Origin: a bacterium
GTDB lineage: Bacteria; Bacillota; Clostridia; Lachnospirales; Lachnospiraceae
Assembly: GCA_028724545.1 (NCBI GenBank)
Contig: JAQYCU010000069.1
Span: 1-45,846, forward strand
DNA length: 45,846 nucleotides
Direction of reading: 5' to 3'
The notes under the pieces are model-generated. The model had not been told where the DNA came from. It ran no database searches and worked only from the letters and a program-made list of their open reading frames with translations. The position numbers were made by a program, and so were the translations under genes. Positions 16,384-25,917 of this stretch are shown piece by piece; within the stretch, counting starts at the first letter, position 1; the number at the start of each line of letters is the position of its first letter.

Positions 16384-16417
16384 TTAATAAATATACACTA
16401 GAATGAATAAATATGCA
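16384..16417. promoter_or_regulatory. Two ArgR/AhrC operator boxes
   Basis: TTAATAAATATACA (16384-16397) and TGAATAAATATGCA (16404-16417) match the palindromic ARG-box core TGAATAAATATTCA at 12 and 13 of 14 positions. Their starts are 20 bp apart, two helical turns, the pairing expected for hexameric ArgR/AhrC. They lie between the divergent argG and argB promoters. Confidence 0.75.
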
Positions 16418-16457
16418 ATAGAATTTCCATATATTTTTTAAAAATGCGAAAAAGGTA

Positions 16458-16486
16458 TTGCATAAATATAAATTTAATCATATAAT
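16458..16486 (+). promoter_or_regulatory. argB promoter overlapped by a third ARG box
   Basis: TTGCAT (16458-16463), 17 bases, TATAAT (16481-16486). TGCATAAATATAAA (16459-16472) is a partial ARG box covering the -35 and part of the spacer, so bound repressor would block polymerase directly. Confidence 0.8.
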
Positions 16487-16530
16487 AAGTAAGCGCAAAA
16501 AAATTATGTCAGGAAATGGAGAATGAAACT

Positions 16531-17448
16531 ATGGATACATACGAAAAAGAAAAATTTATGGACCAGATTACGGTAAAAGCAGAAACGCTGATTGAGGCGC
16601 TGCCTTATATTCGTGATTTTAATAATAAAAGAGTTGTGGTTAAATATGGTGGAAGTGCCATGCTTGACAAGAATTTGGAAGAAAGTGTCATTAAGGATGT
16701 TGCACTGCTAAAATTAGTCGGAATGCAGCCGATAATTGTGCACGGTGGAGGAAAAGAAATCAGTCACTGGATTGACAAAGTCGGAATGGAGACTAGATTT
16801 GAAGAAGGTTTTCGTGTGACTGACAAAGAAACGATGGAAATTGCCGAAATGGTATTAAACCGTGTCAATAAAAATCTTGTACAGATGGTAGAGCATCTCG
16901 GAGTAAAAGCGATTGGTATTTGTGGAAAAGATGGTGGAATGCTCCAGGTGACCAAGAAGATGCCAAACGGAAAGGACATTGGGTATGTAGGCGATATCGA
17001 AAGTGTAAATACGGAAATATTAGATACCCTGTTAGACAATGACTTTATTCCGATTATTGCGCCAATTGGAATGGACGAAAAAGGAGAAACCTATAATATT
17101 AATGCAGATGATGCTGCCTGTGCAATTGCAGGAGCCATCCGTGCTGAAAAACTTGCATTCTTAACAGATGTGGAAGGTGTCTGCATGAATCCGAAAGACC
17201 CGTCATCGCTTGTATCTGTATTGAATCTGATTGAAGCAAATAAATTAATTGAAAGTGGCATTATCAGCGGTGGAATGCTTCCAAAAGTGAACAACTGTAT
17301 CCATGCTGTTAACGAAGGCGTTGGACGAGTCCATATATTAGATGGAAGAAGAAAACATTGTCTGTTGCTGGAGTTCTTTACGAAAAAAGGTATTGGTACG
17401 GCAATTATTGGCGATGACAGTGAACTGTATGACCACGAAATGGTTTAG
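16531..17448 (+). CDS. argB: N-acetylglutamate kinase
   Basis: A 305-residue amino-acid kinase that phosphorylates N-acetylglutamate, the second step of arginine synthesis. VVKYGGSAM (near residue 36) and [11 protein letters not shown] (near 69) are the ATP/substrate loops; [14 protein letters not shown] and the LTDVEGV segment follow, and [15 protein letters not shown] is the typical C-terminal motif. ATG 16531 is chosen because TGGAG lies nine bases upstream; the ATG at 16516 is only two bases from its AGG. The arginine feedback-sensitive branch of the family has an N-terminal helix like the one here. argD follows after 24 bases. Confidence 0.95.
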   Translation: MDTYEKEKFMDQITVKAETLIEALPYIRDFNNKRVVVKYGGSAMLDKNLEESVIKDVALLKLVGMQPIIVHGGGKEISHWIDKVGMETRFEEGFRVTDKETMEIAEMVLNRVNKNLVQMVEHLGVKAIGICGKDGGMLQVTKKMPNGKDIGYVGDIESVNTEILDTLLDNDFIPIIAPIGMDEKGETYNINADDAACAIAGAIRAEKLAFLTDVEGVCMNPKDPSSLVSVLNLIEANKLIESGIISGGMLPKVNNCIHAVNEGVGRVHILDGRRKHCLLLEFFTKKGIGTAIIGDDSELYDHEMV

Positions 17449-17472
17449 TTAAGATTAGAAAAGAGGGTAATT

Positions 17473-18648
17473 ATGAGCAAAAAATTTGATGAGCATTTAA
17501 TTCATACGTACAATCGTTCCCTTGTGTTGACAAAGGGCGAGGATGTTTATTTATTTGACGATAAAGGAAATAAGTATCTGGATATGGGAGCCGGTATCGC
17601 CGTTTCTGCGCTGGGTTACAGCAACGACGAGTACAAGCAGGCATTAAAAGACCAGATTGATAATGTGATTCACGTATCCAATCTGTATTACACTGAGCCA
17701 TCCGTAAAAGCTGCTGCCTGCCTTGCAAAAGGTTCTGGCATGGACAAAGTCTTTTTTACAAACAGTGGGGCAGAAGCTGTTGAAGGTGCAATAAAACTTG
17801 CCCGTAAATATGCTTTTGTCAAAAATCCTGAAAGCAAAGGCGAGATTATTGCAATGAATCATTCTTTCCACGGACGTACGATGGGCGCACTTGCCGTCAC
17901 CGGAACAGAGCATTACCGGGAACCATTTGAACCATTAATCGGAGGCGTTTCTTTTGCAGAATACAATAATCTGGAAAGTGTCAAAAAACTGGTAACAAAA
18001 GATACCTGTGCCATTATTTTAGAAACCGTACAGGGGGAAGGTGGTATTTATCCTGCAACAGAGGAGTTCTTGCAGGGAATCCGTAAAATATGTGATGAAA
18101 ATGATATTGCTATGATTTTAGATGAAATCCAGTGTGGAATGGGCAGAACAGGCAAATTGTATGCGTATGAACATTATGGCATAAAGCCGGATATTATGAC
18201 AACGGCAAAAGCATTAGGATGTGGTGTGCCGGTTGGTGCATTCGCTGCCGTTTCTAAATTTGCTGATGCGATGTGTCCGGGCGACCACGGAACAACCTAT
18301 GGTGGAAATCCTCTGGCAACTGCTGCCGTATGCAAGGTATATGAAATTTTTGAAAAAGAACATATTGTGGAACACGCAGCAAAGGCAGGAGAATATTTTT
18401 ATCAGAAATTGCAGGCACTTGCCCAAAAATATCCGTCACATATTACACAAATCCGTGGAAAAGGACTTTTGCTTGGTATGGAAGTAACCTGCAAACCGGC
18501 AGATATTATGCAGAAAGCGTTGGAAAAAGGCCTGATTGTACTTTCGGCAGGCTCCAATGTTGTCCGTTTTGCACCACCGTTAATTATTGAAGAAAAACAT
18601 ATTGATATGTGTTGCGACATTTTGGATGAAATTTTTCAGGCAATGTAA
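17473..18648 (+). CDS. argD: Acetylornithine aminotransferase
   Basis: A 391-residue class III PLP aminotransferase exchanging the N-acetylglutamate semialdehyde carbonyl for an amino group from glutamate. The cofactor-binding lysine is Lys246 in TTAKALGCGVPVGAF; FTNSGAEAVEGAIKLARK, SFHGRTMGALAVTG and ILDEIQCGMGRTGK are the standard motifs. The length fits ArgD rather than the longer ornithine or GABA aminotransferases. It forms an operon with argB under ARG-box control. AGAGGGT precedes the ATG. Confidence 0.95.
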   Translation: MSKKFDEHLIHTYNRSLVLTKGEDVYLFDDKGNKYLDMGAGIAVSALGYSNDEYKQALKDQIDNVIHVSNLYYTEPSVKAAACLAKGSGMDKVFFTNSGAEAVEGAIKLARKYAFVKNPESKGEIIAMNHSFHGRTMGALAVTGTEHYREPFEPLIGGVSFAEYNNLESVKKLVTKDTCAIILETVQGEGGIYPATEEFLQGIRKICDENDIAMILDEIQCGMGRTGKLYAYEHYGIKPDIMTTAKALGCGVPVGAFAAVSKFADAMCPGDHGTTYGGNPLATAAVCKVYEIFEKEHIVEHAAKAGEYFYQKLQALAQKYPSHITQIRGKGLLLGMEVTCKPADIMQKALEKGLIVLSAGSNVVRFAPPLIIEEKHIDMCCDILDEIFQAM

Positions 18649-18750
18649 AAGAAGCAGGAAAGCACCAGCGTTTGTAAAGTGACAGAATACCGTGCCGTTT
18701 TTTGGAAATACTATTCTAAAACAGTAACTTATAGCCAAAGGAGTTTTGTT

Positions 18751-19197
18751 ATGTTAGGAATGGTAATTTCGATTATTTCTGGTATTCTGATGAGCGTTCA
18801 GGGCGTATTTAATACGCAGGTCACGAAACAGACGAGCGTGTGGGTGTCTGCTTCATTTGTGCAGCTGACGGCACTGATTGTCTGCCTGGCAGCATGGTTT
18901 TTTACGGGAAGAGAAGGCAATTTTATGGGAATTGCTCATGTCAGACCGTGGTATCTGCTGCTGGGAGGGACAATTGGTGCTTTTATTACTTATACCGTAA
19001 TTCTGGGAATGGAGCAGTTAGGACCGGCAAAATCTGTTTTGTTTATCATTGCAGCCCAGCTGATTGCTGCTTATGTCATTGAACTATTTGGATGGTTTGG
19101 AGCACAAAAGGCTGGATTTGACTGGATGAAACTGGCAGGTGTTGTTGTTTTTATTGCAGGAATTGTACTTTTTAAGTGGAAAGAACTTTTTTCATAA
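18751..19197 (+). CDS. YdcZ-like (DMT-superfamily) membrane protein
   Basis: A 148-residue protein with five likely membrane helices, the size of the single-domain DUF606/YdcZ group of the drug/metabolite transporter superfamily. Glycine- and alanine-rich helices such as LLGGTIGAFITYTVIL are typical. Short members usually form dimers, often as gene pairs; here it is alone. ATG 18751 with AAAGGAG upstream removes a hydrophilic N-terminal stretch that the longer frame would add. It follows argD by 102 bases and may be co-transcribed, so export or uptake of an amino-acid-like compound is conceivable, but this is guesswork. Confidence 0.8.
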   Translation: MLGMVISIISGILMSVQGVFNTQVTKQTSVWVSASFVQLTALIVCLAAWFFTGREGNFMGIAHVRPWYLLLGGTIGAFITYTVILGMEQLGPAKSVLFIIAAQLIAAYVIELFGWFGAQKAGFDWMKLAGVVVFIAGIVLFKWKELFS

Positions 19198-19447
19198 TGG
19201 AATTTGTCATAATTCACAAAAATAGCGATGGGAATTATATATTATTATGAAAAATATGAAAAAAGCAGTGTAAAAACCGAAAACAGATGACATTTTTTTC
19301 AAAAAAGTCAAAAAACGGATGGAAAAAGTTTATAAATTTGTTCATTGTATCTATTGTAATCGTCGTCCAAATTCGATAGAATGATTCAAGGAGTATACAA
19401 CAAGTGTATTGGATTTCATAACCTGACATTTTTTGTGGAGGTTTTAT

Positions 19448-20128
19448 ATGAAAAAAGATACGCGCATTATGATTGGAATATCGTTATGCCTGATTGTTCT
19501 GGCAGGTGCCCTGCTATTCTGGAAACAGGCAACGACATCAAAACAAAATACAGCATATCAGGGAACGTATCGTGAGGATATGGCAGGAGAGATTATGACA
19601 ACTTCTGAAGATACGGCACCGGTTTTGACGGATGCGCCGAAGTCTTCTGCAACACCTGATATGGCAGAATGTGCTGTCTATATTTCCGGAGCTGTTAAGC
19701 ATCCCGGACTGTACCGTTATTCCGGGCAGGCACGGGTAAATGATGCGATTGAGGCTGTAGGAGGTTTTACGGAAAATGCTTCGACAGATGATATTAATCT
19801 GGCCCAGGTGCTTACGGACGGTGAGCAGATTACGGTTCTTACTAAAAAGGAAGCTGCAGCCCGTAAAAAAGAAAAAGCAGCCGGAGCGAGTGACAAAAGC
19901 AAAGAACAGCAGGATGGAACAGATGGTAACGATTCTGCATTAATCAATATCAATACGGCATCTTTGGATGAGCTGACGACCTTGCCGGGGGTAGGGCAGG
20001 TAAAGGCAAATCAGATATTGGATTATCGGACAGAACACGGTTCGTTCTCAAAAAAAGAAGATTTGATGAATATATCCGGTATCAAAGAAGGTGTATACAA
20101 TAAAATCAAAGACTTGATAACAATTTAA
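19448..20128 (+). CDS. comEA: ComEA-family DNA-binding competence protein
   Basis: A 226-residue protein with an N-terminal membrane anchor (about 7-27), a linker, an SLBB-type domain (about 77-135, CAVYISGAVKHPGLY) and two helix-hairpin-helix motifs at the C-terminus (ININTASLDELTTLPGVGQVKANQIL and the following GSFSKKEDLMNISGI). ComEA binds incoming double-stranded DNA at the outer membrane face and hands it to ComEC. Here comEC lies 3.3 kb downstream, separated by a two-component system and a lipoprotein. GGAGG stands before ATG 19448. Competence in such gut Clostridia is mostly undemonstrated. Confidence 0.92.
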   Translation: MKKDTRIMIGISLCLIVLAGALLFWKQATTSKQNTAYQGTYREDMAGEIMTTSEDTAPVLTDAPKSSATPDMAECAVYISGAVKHPGLYRYSGQARVNDAIEAVGGFTENASTDDINLAQVLTDGEQITVLTKKEAAARKKEKAAGASDKSKEQQDGTDGNDSALININTASLDELTTLPGVGQVKANQILDYRTEHGSFSKKEDLMNISGIKEGVYNKIKDLITI

Positions 20129-20154
20129 TAAATGCTTTTAGGGGGATTCATAAA

Positions 20155-20844
20155 ATGGCAAAGAAAGTTTTAGTAGTAGATGATGAGAAATTAATTGTAA
20201 AGGGCATTCGCTTTAGCCTGGAACAGGATGGTATGTCTGTTGACTGTGCTTATGATGGACAGGAAGCACTTGATTTGGCTTCTCAGAATCACTATGATGT
20301 CATTTTACTGGATGTTATGCTGCCGAAATTTACCGGTTTTGAAGTATGCCAGCAGATTCGTGAATATTCGGATGTACCGATTATTATGCTGACGGCAAAA
20401 GGCGATGATATGGACAAAATACTCGGTCTGGAATATGGAGCAGATGATTATATTACGAAACCTTTCAATATTTTGGAAGTCAAAGCACGCATCAAGGCAA
20501 TTATGCGCCGAAGTGAGCCAAAGAAGCAGAAGGTTCCGGAGAAAAATGAAATCGTTTATGAAGAATTGAAAATCGACCTTGATAGCCGTCGTGGTTACAT
20601 TAATGAAAAAGAAGTGAATCTGACAGCGAAAGAGTTTGATTTATTAGAACTGCTAATGACACATCCAAACAAGGTATACAGCAGAGAGGAACTGCTCAAT
20701 ACAGTCTGGGGATATGATTATCCGGGCGATGTCCGTACAGTAGATGTACATATTCGCCGGCTGAGGGAAAAAATCGAACTGATTCCAAGTGACCCTAAAT
20801 TTATCCATACGAAGTGGGGCGTAGGATATTATTTTCAGAAATAA
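20155..20844 (+). CDS. OmpR/PhoB-family response regulator
   Basis: A 229-residue regulator: receiver domain with acidic pocket Asp9/Asp10, phospho-acceptor Asp53 (ILLDVMLPKFTG) and conserved Lys in TKPF, followed by a winged-helix DNA-binding domain (about 130-228; LTAKEFDLLELL, VDVHIRRLREKIE). It is 42 bases upstream of its partner kinase. The closest well-known relatives in layout are PhoP/WalR and MtrA. With the downstream kinase and GerMN lipoprotein it probably governs envelope or division functions; the competence genes at both ends may be targets or merely neighbours. Confidence 0.93.
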   Translation: MAKKVLVVDDEKLIVKGIRFSLEQDGMSVDCAYDGQEALDLASQNHYDVILLDVMLPKFTGFEVCQQIREYSDVPIIMLTAKGDDMDKILGLEYGADDYITKPFNILEVKARIKAIMRRSEPKKQKVPEKNEIVYEELKIDLDSRRGYINEKEVNLTAKEFDLLELLMTHPNKVYSREELLNTVWGYDYPGDVRTVDVHIRRLREKIELIPSDPKFIHTKWGVGYYFQK

Positions 20845-20885
20845 TAAGTGACAGAGCATAACAAATTCTGGCTGGAGGGGCTGTT

Positions 20886-22328
20886 TTGAAAGAGAAGTTA
20901 AAAGATTTTTGGGACAAGCTGCGCAGTATGCGTGTACAGGTATTCATTGTTATGGTTTTTATGGGAATGATACCTGTTCTTATTTTTTCTCAAATTGTTA
21001 TAAAATCATATAATTCACAAATTATTTCTCAAAAAACGGATGAAGTGAAAGCATATGGTAATATGATTTCTAATCTGATTTTGTCTTCCGGTTATTTGTC
21101 AGGACAGGCATCTGATGAAGTGGAGCACGAAGCTGAAGAAGTGGCCAATATTTATCAGGGGCGCGTTGTTATTATTGACCAGAATCTGAATATTGTAGAG
21201 GATACATATGGATTAGAAGAAGGAAATACGGCAATTTCTACGGAAATTGTGAAGTGCTTTAGTGAACCAAAGGCACAGTATACCAATGAACTTGGTGATT
21301 ATTTGCAACTGACGCTTCCTATCGTAGAAACGCAGACAAATAAAACAATTGGTGTTCTTTTAATTAGTTTTTCCACGAAAAATATCCATTTAATTAAGGA
21401 ATCCATCAATTACCGGATTGTTTTTATCCTTTTGGCAATGGCAATATGTATCATATTAGTTGCTTATTTTTACGCTAGTGTATTATCCGGACCATTATTG
21501 AAAGTAACGGAATCAATTGATGAAATCACACGTGGTGATTTTGATGTTTCGCTGGAATTAAAGTCCTACTCTGAGTTAGTAACCGTGTCGGAGTCTTTTA
21601 ACAAAATGACCGGCTATATCAAAGAGCAGGATGCTGCCAGACAGGATTTTGTATCGAATGTGTCCCACGAATTAAAGACACCATTGGCATCAATGAAAGT
21701 ATTATCGGATTCCCTGCTGTCGCAGGAGGGAATGCCGGAAAAACTCTATCGGGAGTTTTTGTTTGACATCACAGATGAAATTGAGCGTATGACGCAGATT
21801 ATCAATGATTTGCTGTCGATGGTAAAATTAGACAAAAACAGTGCCAATATGCAGGTTACAACAACAAGCATCAATGATTTGTTGGAACAGTTGTTAAAGC
21901 GTCTGCGTCCGATTGCAGAAAAGAGAAATATTGAACTGATTTATGAGAGTTTTCGTCCGGTAACGGCTGATGTGGACAGTGTTAAGATTTCGATTGCCTT
22001 AAACAATCTGATAGAAAATGCGATTAAATATAATTATGATGATGGCTGGGTAAAAGTAACATTAAATGCTGACCATAAGTTTTTCTATGTAAAGATTCAG
22101 GATTCCGGTGTTGGTATTCCGGAGGATGTGCAGGATAAAGTTTTTGACCGTTTTTATCGTGTTGATAAGGCGCGTTCCCGTGAAACGGGTGGAACGGGAC
22201 TGGGGCTTGCGCTGACGCGAAGTGCTGTCCTGCTTCATAGGGGGTCGGTGAAACTGTATAGCAAAGAAAAAGAAGGCACTACTTTTACCGTCCGGATTCC
22301 ATTGAATTATATTCCGGCAGATATGTAA
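20886..22328 (+). CDS. Membrane sensor histidine kinase
   Basis: A 480-residue HAMP-type kinase. Two membrane segments (about 18-38 and 176-200) enclose an extracellular sensor domain of about 135 residues; then HAMP (about 200-250), the dimerisation domain with phospho-accepting His261 (NVSHELKTPLASM), and the ATPase domain with N box (NNLIENAIKYN), DSGVGIP and GGTGLGLAL. The start is TTG at 20886, a few bases after the strong GGAGGGG; no ATG fits as well. It should phosphorylate the adjacent response regulator. The PAS domain typical of WalK is absent. Confidence 0.93.
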   Translation: MKEKLKDFWDKLRSMRVQVFIVMVFMGMIPVLIFSQIVIKSYNSQIISQKTDEVKAYGNMISNLILSSGYLSGQASDEVEHEAEEVANIYQGRVVIIDQNLNIVEDTYGLEEGNTAISTEIVKCFSEPKAQYTNELGDYLQLTLPIVETQTNKTIGVLLISFSTKNIHLIKESINYRIVFILLAMAICIILVAYFYASVLSGPLLKVTESIDEITRGDFDVSLELKSYSELVTVSESFNKMTGYIKEQDAARQDFVSNVSHELKTPLASMKVLSDSLLSQEGMPEKLYREFLFDITDEIERMTQIINDLLSMVKLDKNSANMQVTTTSINDLLEQLLKRLRPIAEKRNIELIYESFRPVTADVDSVKISIALNNLIENAIKYNYDDGWVKVTLNADHKFFYVKIQDSGVGIPEDVQDKVFDRFYRVDKARSRETGGTGLGLALTRSAVLLHRGSVKLYSKEKEGTTFTVRIPLNYIPADM

Positions 22329-22351
22329 AGAAGACAGAGAGGAAGTATGTT

Positions 22352-23314
22352 ATGAAAAATCAGGAGATGGCTTACAACCGGATATGGTATTGTATTCTGA
22401 CCGTTTTTTTTGTATGCGTAACAATACTTCTTGTTTCCGGATGCAGCAAGAAAGAAGATGACTATACCGGATATTATGTCTATTGTCTGGATACCAACGA
22501 AACAAAAGTCATTGGGGAAAAATATATTCCAAAGGGGAAAAACGGAAAAGAAATCGTAAAAGAATTATTAAGACGGATGGAAAACGAGCCGGAAGATATT
22601 TCTTTTAAGAAGGCGATTCCGGATAATGTGAAATTAGATGATTTTACACTTTCCAGTCAGGGCGATTTATGTCTGTATTGGACTTCATCTTATGGTAATT
22701 ATACCGGTGTTTCTGAAATTTTGCACAGGGCTGCGATTGTCAAAACACTTTGTCAGGTGCCGGATGTTGAAAATGTACAGTTTTATGTATCGGGACAGCC
22801 ATTAACGGATTCTAATATGGAACCGGTTGGCTTTATGACAGCAGATACTTTTATTGATACGACGGGTGAGATTGCTTATAAGCAAAATACAACATTAAAA
22901 ATATATTTTGCCAACAAAGAAGGTACGGCTTTACGGGGAGTTCCGGTTAAAATTACGTATGATGCAACGATTTCTATAGAGCAGCTTGCATTGGAACAGT
23001 TAATCAAAGGACCGGAAAAGAATAATAGTTTAAAGAACGAAGAACTGATAAAAACAATTCCAAATGGAACAAAAATTAACACGATTACGGTGAAAGACAA
23101 CACGTGTTATCTGGATTTATCATCTGATTTTATGGAAAAAAGAAGTGGCATTTCTGATGAAGTAGCAATTTATTCTGTTGTCAACACACTGGTAGAATTG
23201 CCAAATATCAATCGTGTCCAATTTAGTATTGATGGAGAACAGGTATTATTATATGATGATGTGATTAATTTTGGAGAGCCATTTGAATCGAATCTGGATG
23301 TTATTGAACGATAA
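22352..23314 (+). CDS. GerMN-domain lipoprotein
   Basis: A 320-residue lipoprotein (lipobox LLVSGC, Cys31) with two related domains: about 45-160 and, more clearly GerMN, about 180-300 (TLKIYFANKEGTALR, LEQLIKGPEKN, IPNGTKINTITVKDNTCYLDLSSDF). GerMN domains occur in sporulation protein GerM and in LpqB, the lipoprotein partner of the MtrAB two-component system. The position 23 bases after a histidine kinase strongly suggests it modulates that kinase from outside the membrane. No spore genes are nearby, so a signalling role is preferred over a sporulation one. Confidence 0.88.
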   Translation: MKNQEMAYNRIWYCILTVFFVCVTILLVSGCSKKEDDYTGYYVYCLDTNETKVIGEKYIPKGKNGKEIVKELLRRMENEPEDISFKKAIPDNVKLDDFTLSSQGDLCLYWTSSYGNYTGVSEILHRAAIVKTLCQVPDVENVQFYVSGQPLTDSNMEPVGFMTADTFIDTTGEIAYKQNTTLKIYFANKEGTALRGVPVKITYDATISIEQLALEQLIKGPEKNNSLKNEELIKTIPNGTKINTITVKDNTCYLDLSSDFMEKRSGISDEVAIYSVVNTLVELPNINRVQFSIDGEQVLLYDDVINFGEPFESNLDVIER

Positions 23315-23462
23315 AATATGATATCAATATCGAGTATGATATGGAATGAATAAAAAGTAAGATTCATTTTCAATTTAAGAAACAAAATAAAGACAAATGA
23401 AAAATTACCCAAATTTAGAATAAAAGAGATGAACTAAAAAACAAAAAAGAAAGAAGGAATTT

Positions 23463-25889
23463 ATGAAACGCCCGTTGGTATGGGTTTTTGGTATTCTTCT
23501 TGCTCTGTTTCTGATTGCACGGTTTGCATTTGAAAAAGAGTGGGACAGCAGACACTATCTGCTGGATTCTATTTTGCAGGAACAGGATTTCAAAAATGCT
23601 GAGGCAGTTGGGACAGTAGACAATATAGAAACAAAACCCAATTCAAAATATATTTATTTGAAGCAAGTTTTTCTAACATTAGATTCTTCAAAAAATCCGT
23701 ATTCTTTTGACTCTCTTTTAGTTATAGCCACAAAAAATCAGATACCTTCTTTACTGCCGGGAAATGTATTGCACATTTCCGGTGAAATACAAATGTTGCA
23801 GACTCCGACCAATCCCGGTCAGTTCAATGAAAAAGCATATTACCGTGAAAAAAATATTTATTATAAATTATATGCTTCTGCTATTCAGATACAAAATCCC
23901 AGAACGAATAAAATAAAGGCTGCCTTGTTTCGGTTAAGAAATCAGTTGTTTGCTGTATATAAAAGTACTCTGTCGGACAATGAAGCAGGTATTGTATCAG
24001 CTATGCTGCTAGGTGAAAAATCTATGCTGGATACTGAAAGCAAAGAATTATACCAGAAAAATGGAATTGGTCACATTCTGGCTATCAGCGGACTTCATAT
24101 AACGATTATCTGTATGCTGTTGTTTTCTATATTTTCAAGGCTTTTATGTCCCAAAAGTATTTCATTTTTGCTGACTTTATGTTTTTTGATGGCATATGGA
24201 ACGATGACAGGCTTCGGTGTTTCCGTCAACAGGGCAATTCTGATGATGCTTCTTTTGCTGTTCAGCCAGGTGATAGGAAGAAGTTACGAACCATTAACGG
24301 CAATGGCTGTCAGTGCTTTTGTGATTTTGGTGCAAAAGCCGTATGCCGTTTTTTCCAGCAGTTTTCTTCTGTCATACAGTGCTGCTCTTGGTGCTATTTT
24401 TGTATATCCGGTATTGAATGGCCTTGTCTTTGGGAGCTTCGCAGAACAGAAAAGTCAAAAACACAGGCAAAAGAGAAAGAAAAAAGAAATGATGGCAAAC
24501 AGTACGTTTCCGTATTTAAGAATATGGTTTCTTTCGGGAATTGAGAAAATGATTTCTTCTCTTTTAGGCAGTATAGCAATCTGGCTTACTACATTTCCGG
24601 TTTTGCTTTCTTTTTATTATGAAATTTCGACATATAGTATCCTATTGAACCTTCTGGTATTACCATTGGTTTCGGCAATTGTATTGTTATCCTTGCTGGC
24701 AGGCATTATCGGTTTGCTTTATCTGCCGGTAGCAAAAGTGCTTTTAATACCGGTGCATCTGATATTGTGCTTTTATCAATGGCTTTGCAACATAACAGTA
24801 AAACTGCCTTGTCCGACGCAGGTCCTCGGTTGTCCGGCAAAGTGGAAAGTTATCATATATTATGCCATTCTTGTACTTGTGGTTCTTTTTTTGAAGCAGC
24901 AGATTCTTTATTCAAAGTACTTAAAAAGTCATTATCGCATTCTGTCAATTGGTCTGTGTGTTATCGTCTGTATTTTTCTGGGATACCATTCTCCGGTCAG
25001 TGGGTTACAGATGACTATGCTGGATGTCGGACAGGGAGATGGCATTTTTATACAGACAGAAGAAGGCGTTACGATTCTGATTGATGGTGGCAGTACCGAT
25101 ACAAAACAGGTTGGCAGGTATCGTATTATTCCATTCCTAAAATATTATGGCATACGAAAGATTGATTATATGATAATGACACACGCAGATGAAGACCATA
25201 TTTCGGGACAGCTGGAATTGCTGGAAGGAGGACCTTTGCTGGGGATTCGTATTGGCAGGTGCCTGGTTCCGAATCCGGATAACCAGAGTAAAGATGAAAA
25301 TTATAACATGCTCATCCGGGCAGCATATCAGGCAGGCGTACCCATCGGAGAGATTCAGACGGCAGATTGTATACAGGCCGGAAAATTAAAAATTACCTGT
25401 ATTCATCCGGACAGTGGTTTTTTGTCTGATTCTGCCAATGCATATTCTGTCACACTTAGTATGGTTTATGGGCAAAATTCTGTTCTCCTGACAGGAGATT
25501 TGGAAAAGGAAGGAGAAGAGCAGGTTCTGAAAAGATTACAGGAAAATTCTATGAATCTGCCTGCACGATATGACATATTAAAAGTGGCACATCATGGCTC
25601 GAAAAATTCTTCCGGCGAAGAATACTTAGAAAGGCTGCACCCGTCCGTTTCCCTGATTTCCTGTGGAAAGAAAAATCGTTACGGGCATCCTCATCAGGAA
25701 CTTCTGCAGCGTTTGGAAAAAGTGCAGAGTAAAGTTTTGCAGACACCACAATGTGGGGCTGTTTTTCTGCATAGCGATGGGAAACAGTGGGATATTGCAA
25801 CAGCGAAAATGATTTGCAACAACAGAAAAACATTCGCAAAAATAGAAAAACATTCGCAAAATAGAAAATCATTCGCAAAAATAGAATGA
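23463..25889 (+). CDS. comEC: ComEC/Rec2-family DNA uptake channel
   Basis: An 808-residue membrane protein: N-terminal membrane helix and soluble OB-like domain (about 20-140), the competence channel domain with many helices (about 160-500; GIGHILAISGLHITIICML is the family hallmark), and an extracellular metallo-beta-lactamase-fold nuclease-like domain (about 515-775; MLDVGQGDGIFI, THADEDHISG near 573, VAHHGSKNSS). ComEC moves one DNA strand through the membrane. The last 25 or so residues come from three copies of a 20-bp repeat, so the C-terminus is probably an accidental extension. ATG 23463 has AAGGAA upstream. Confidence 0.92.
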   Translation: MKRPLVWVFGILLALFLIARFAFEKEWDSRHYLLDSILQEQDFKNAEAVGTVDNIETKPNSKYIYLKQVFLTLDSSKNPYSFDSLLVIATKNQIPSLLPGNVLHISGEIQMLQTPTNPGQFNEKAYYREKNIYYKLYASAIQIQNPRTNKIKAALFRLRNQLFAVYKSTLSDNEAGIVSAMLLGEKSMLDTESKELYQKNGIGHILAISGLHITIICMLLFSIFSRLLCPKSISFLLTLCFLMAYGTMTGFGVSVNRAILMMLLLLFSQVIGRSYEPLTAMAVSAFVILVQKPYAVFSSSFLLSYSAALGAIFVYPVLNGLVFGSFAEQKSQKHRQKRKKKEMMANSTFPYLRIWFLSGIEKMISSLLGSIAIWLTTFPVLLSFYYEISTYSILLNLLVLPLVSAIVLLSLLAGIIGLLYLPVAKVLLIPVHLILCFYQWLCNITVKLPCPTQVLGCPAKWKVIIYYAILVLVVLFLKQQILYSKYLKSHYRILSIGLCVIVCIFLGYHSPVSGLQMTMLDVGQGDGIFIQTEEGVTILIDGGSTDTKQVGRYRIIPFLKYYGIRKIDYMIMTHADEDHISGQLELLEGGPLLGIRIGRCLVPNPDNQSKDENYNMLIRAAYQAGVPIGEIQTADCIQAGKLKITCIHPDSGFLSDSANAYSVTLSMVYGQNSVLLTGDLEKEGEEQVLKRLQENSMNLPARYDILKVAHHGSKNSSGEEYLERLHPSVSLISCGKKNRYGHPHQELLQRLEKVQSKVLQTPQCGAVFLHSDGKQWDIATAKMICNNRKTFAKIEKHSQNRKSFAKIE
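25824..25882 (+). repeat. Three tandem 19-20 bp repeats at the comEC 3' end
   Basis: AGAAAAACATTCGCAAAAAT (25824-25843), a 19-bp copy lacking one A (25844-25862), and a copy with one substitution (25863-25882). A more degenerate fourth unit may precede them. The single-base loss shifts the repeat phase, so the copies encode different residues. They run up to the pur promoter. Confidence 0.85.
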
Positions 25890-25917
25890 TGACAAATAAT
25901 CTTCTTTATGATACAAT
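25889..25917 (+). promoter_or_regulatory. Promoter of the purM-purN-purD-glyA operon
   Basis: ATGACA (25889-25894), 17 bases, TACAAT (25912-25917) with an extended TG. The -35 begins at the last base of the comEC stop. A leader of about 130 bases follows; I could not match it to a known purine, PRPP or THF riboswitch, though CAAGG/CCTTT and CTG/CAG segments could pair. Confidence 0.72.
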
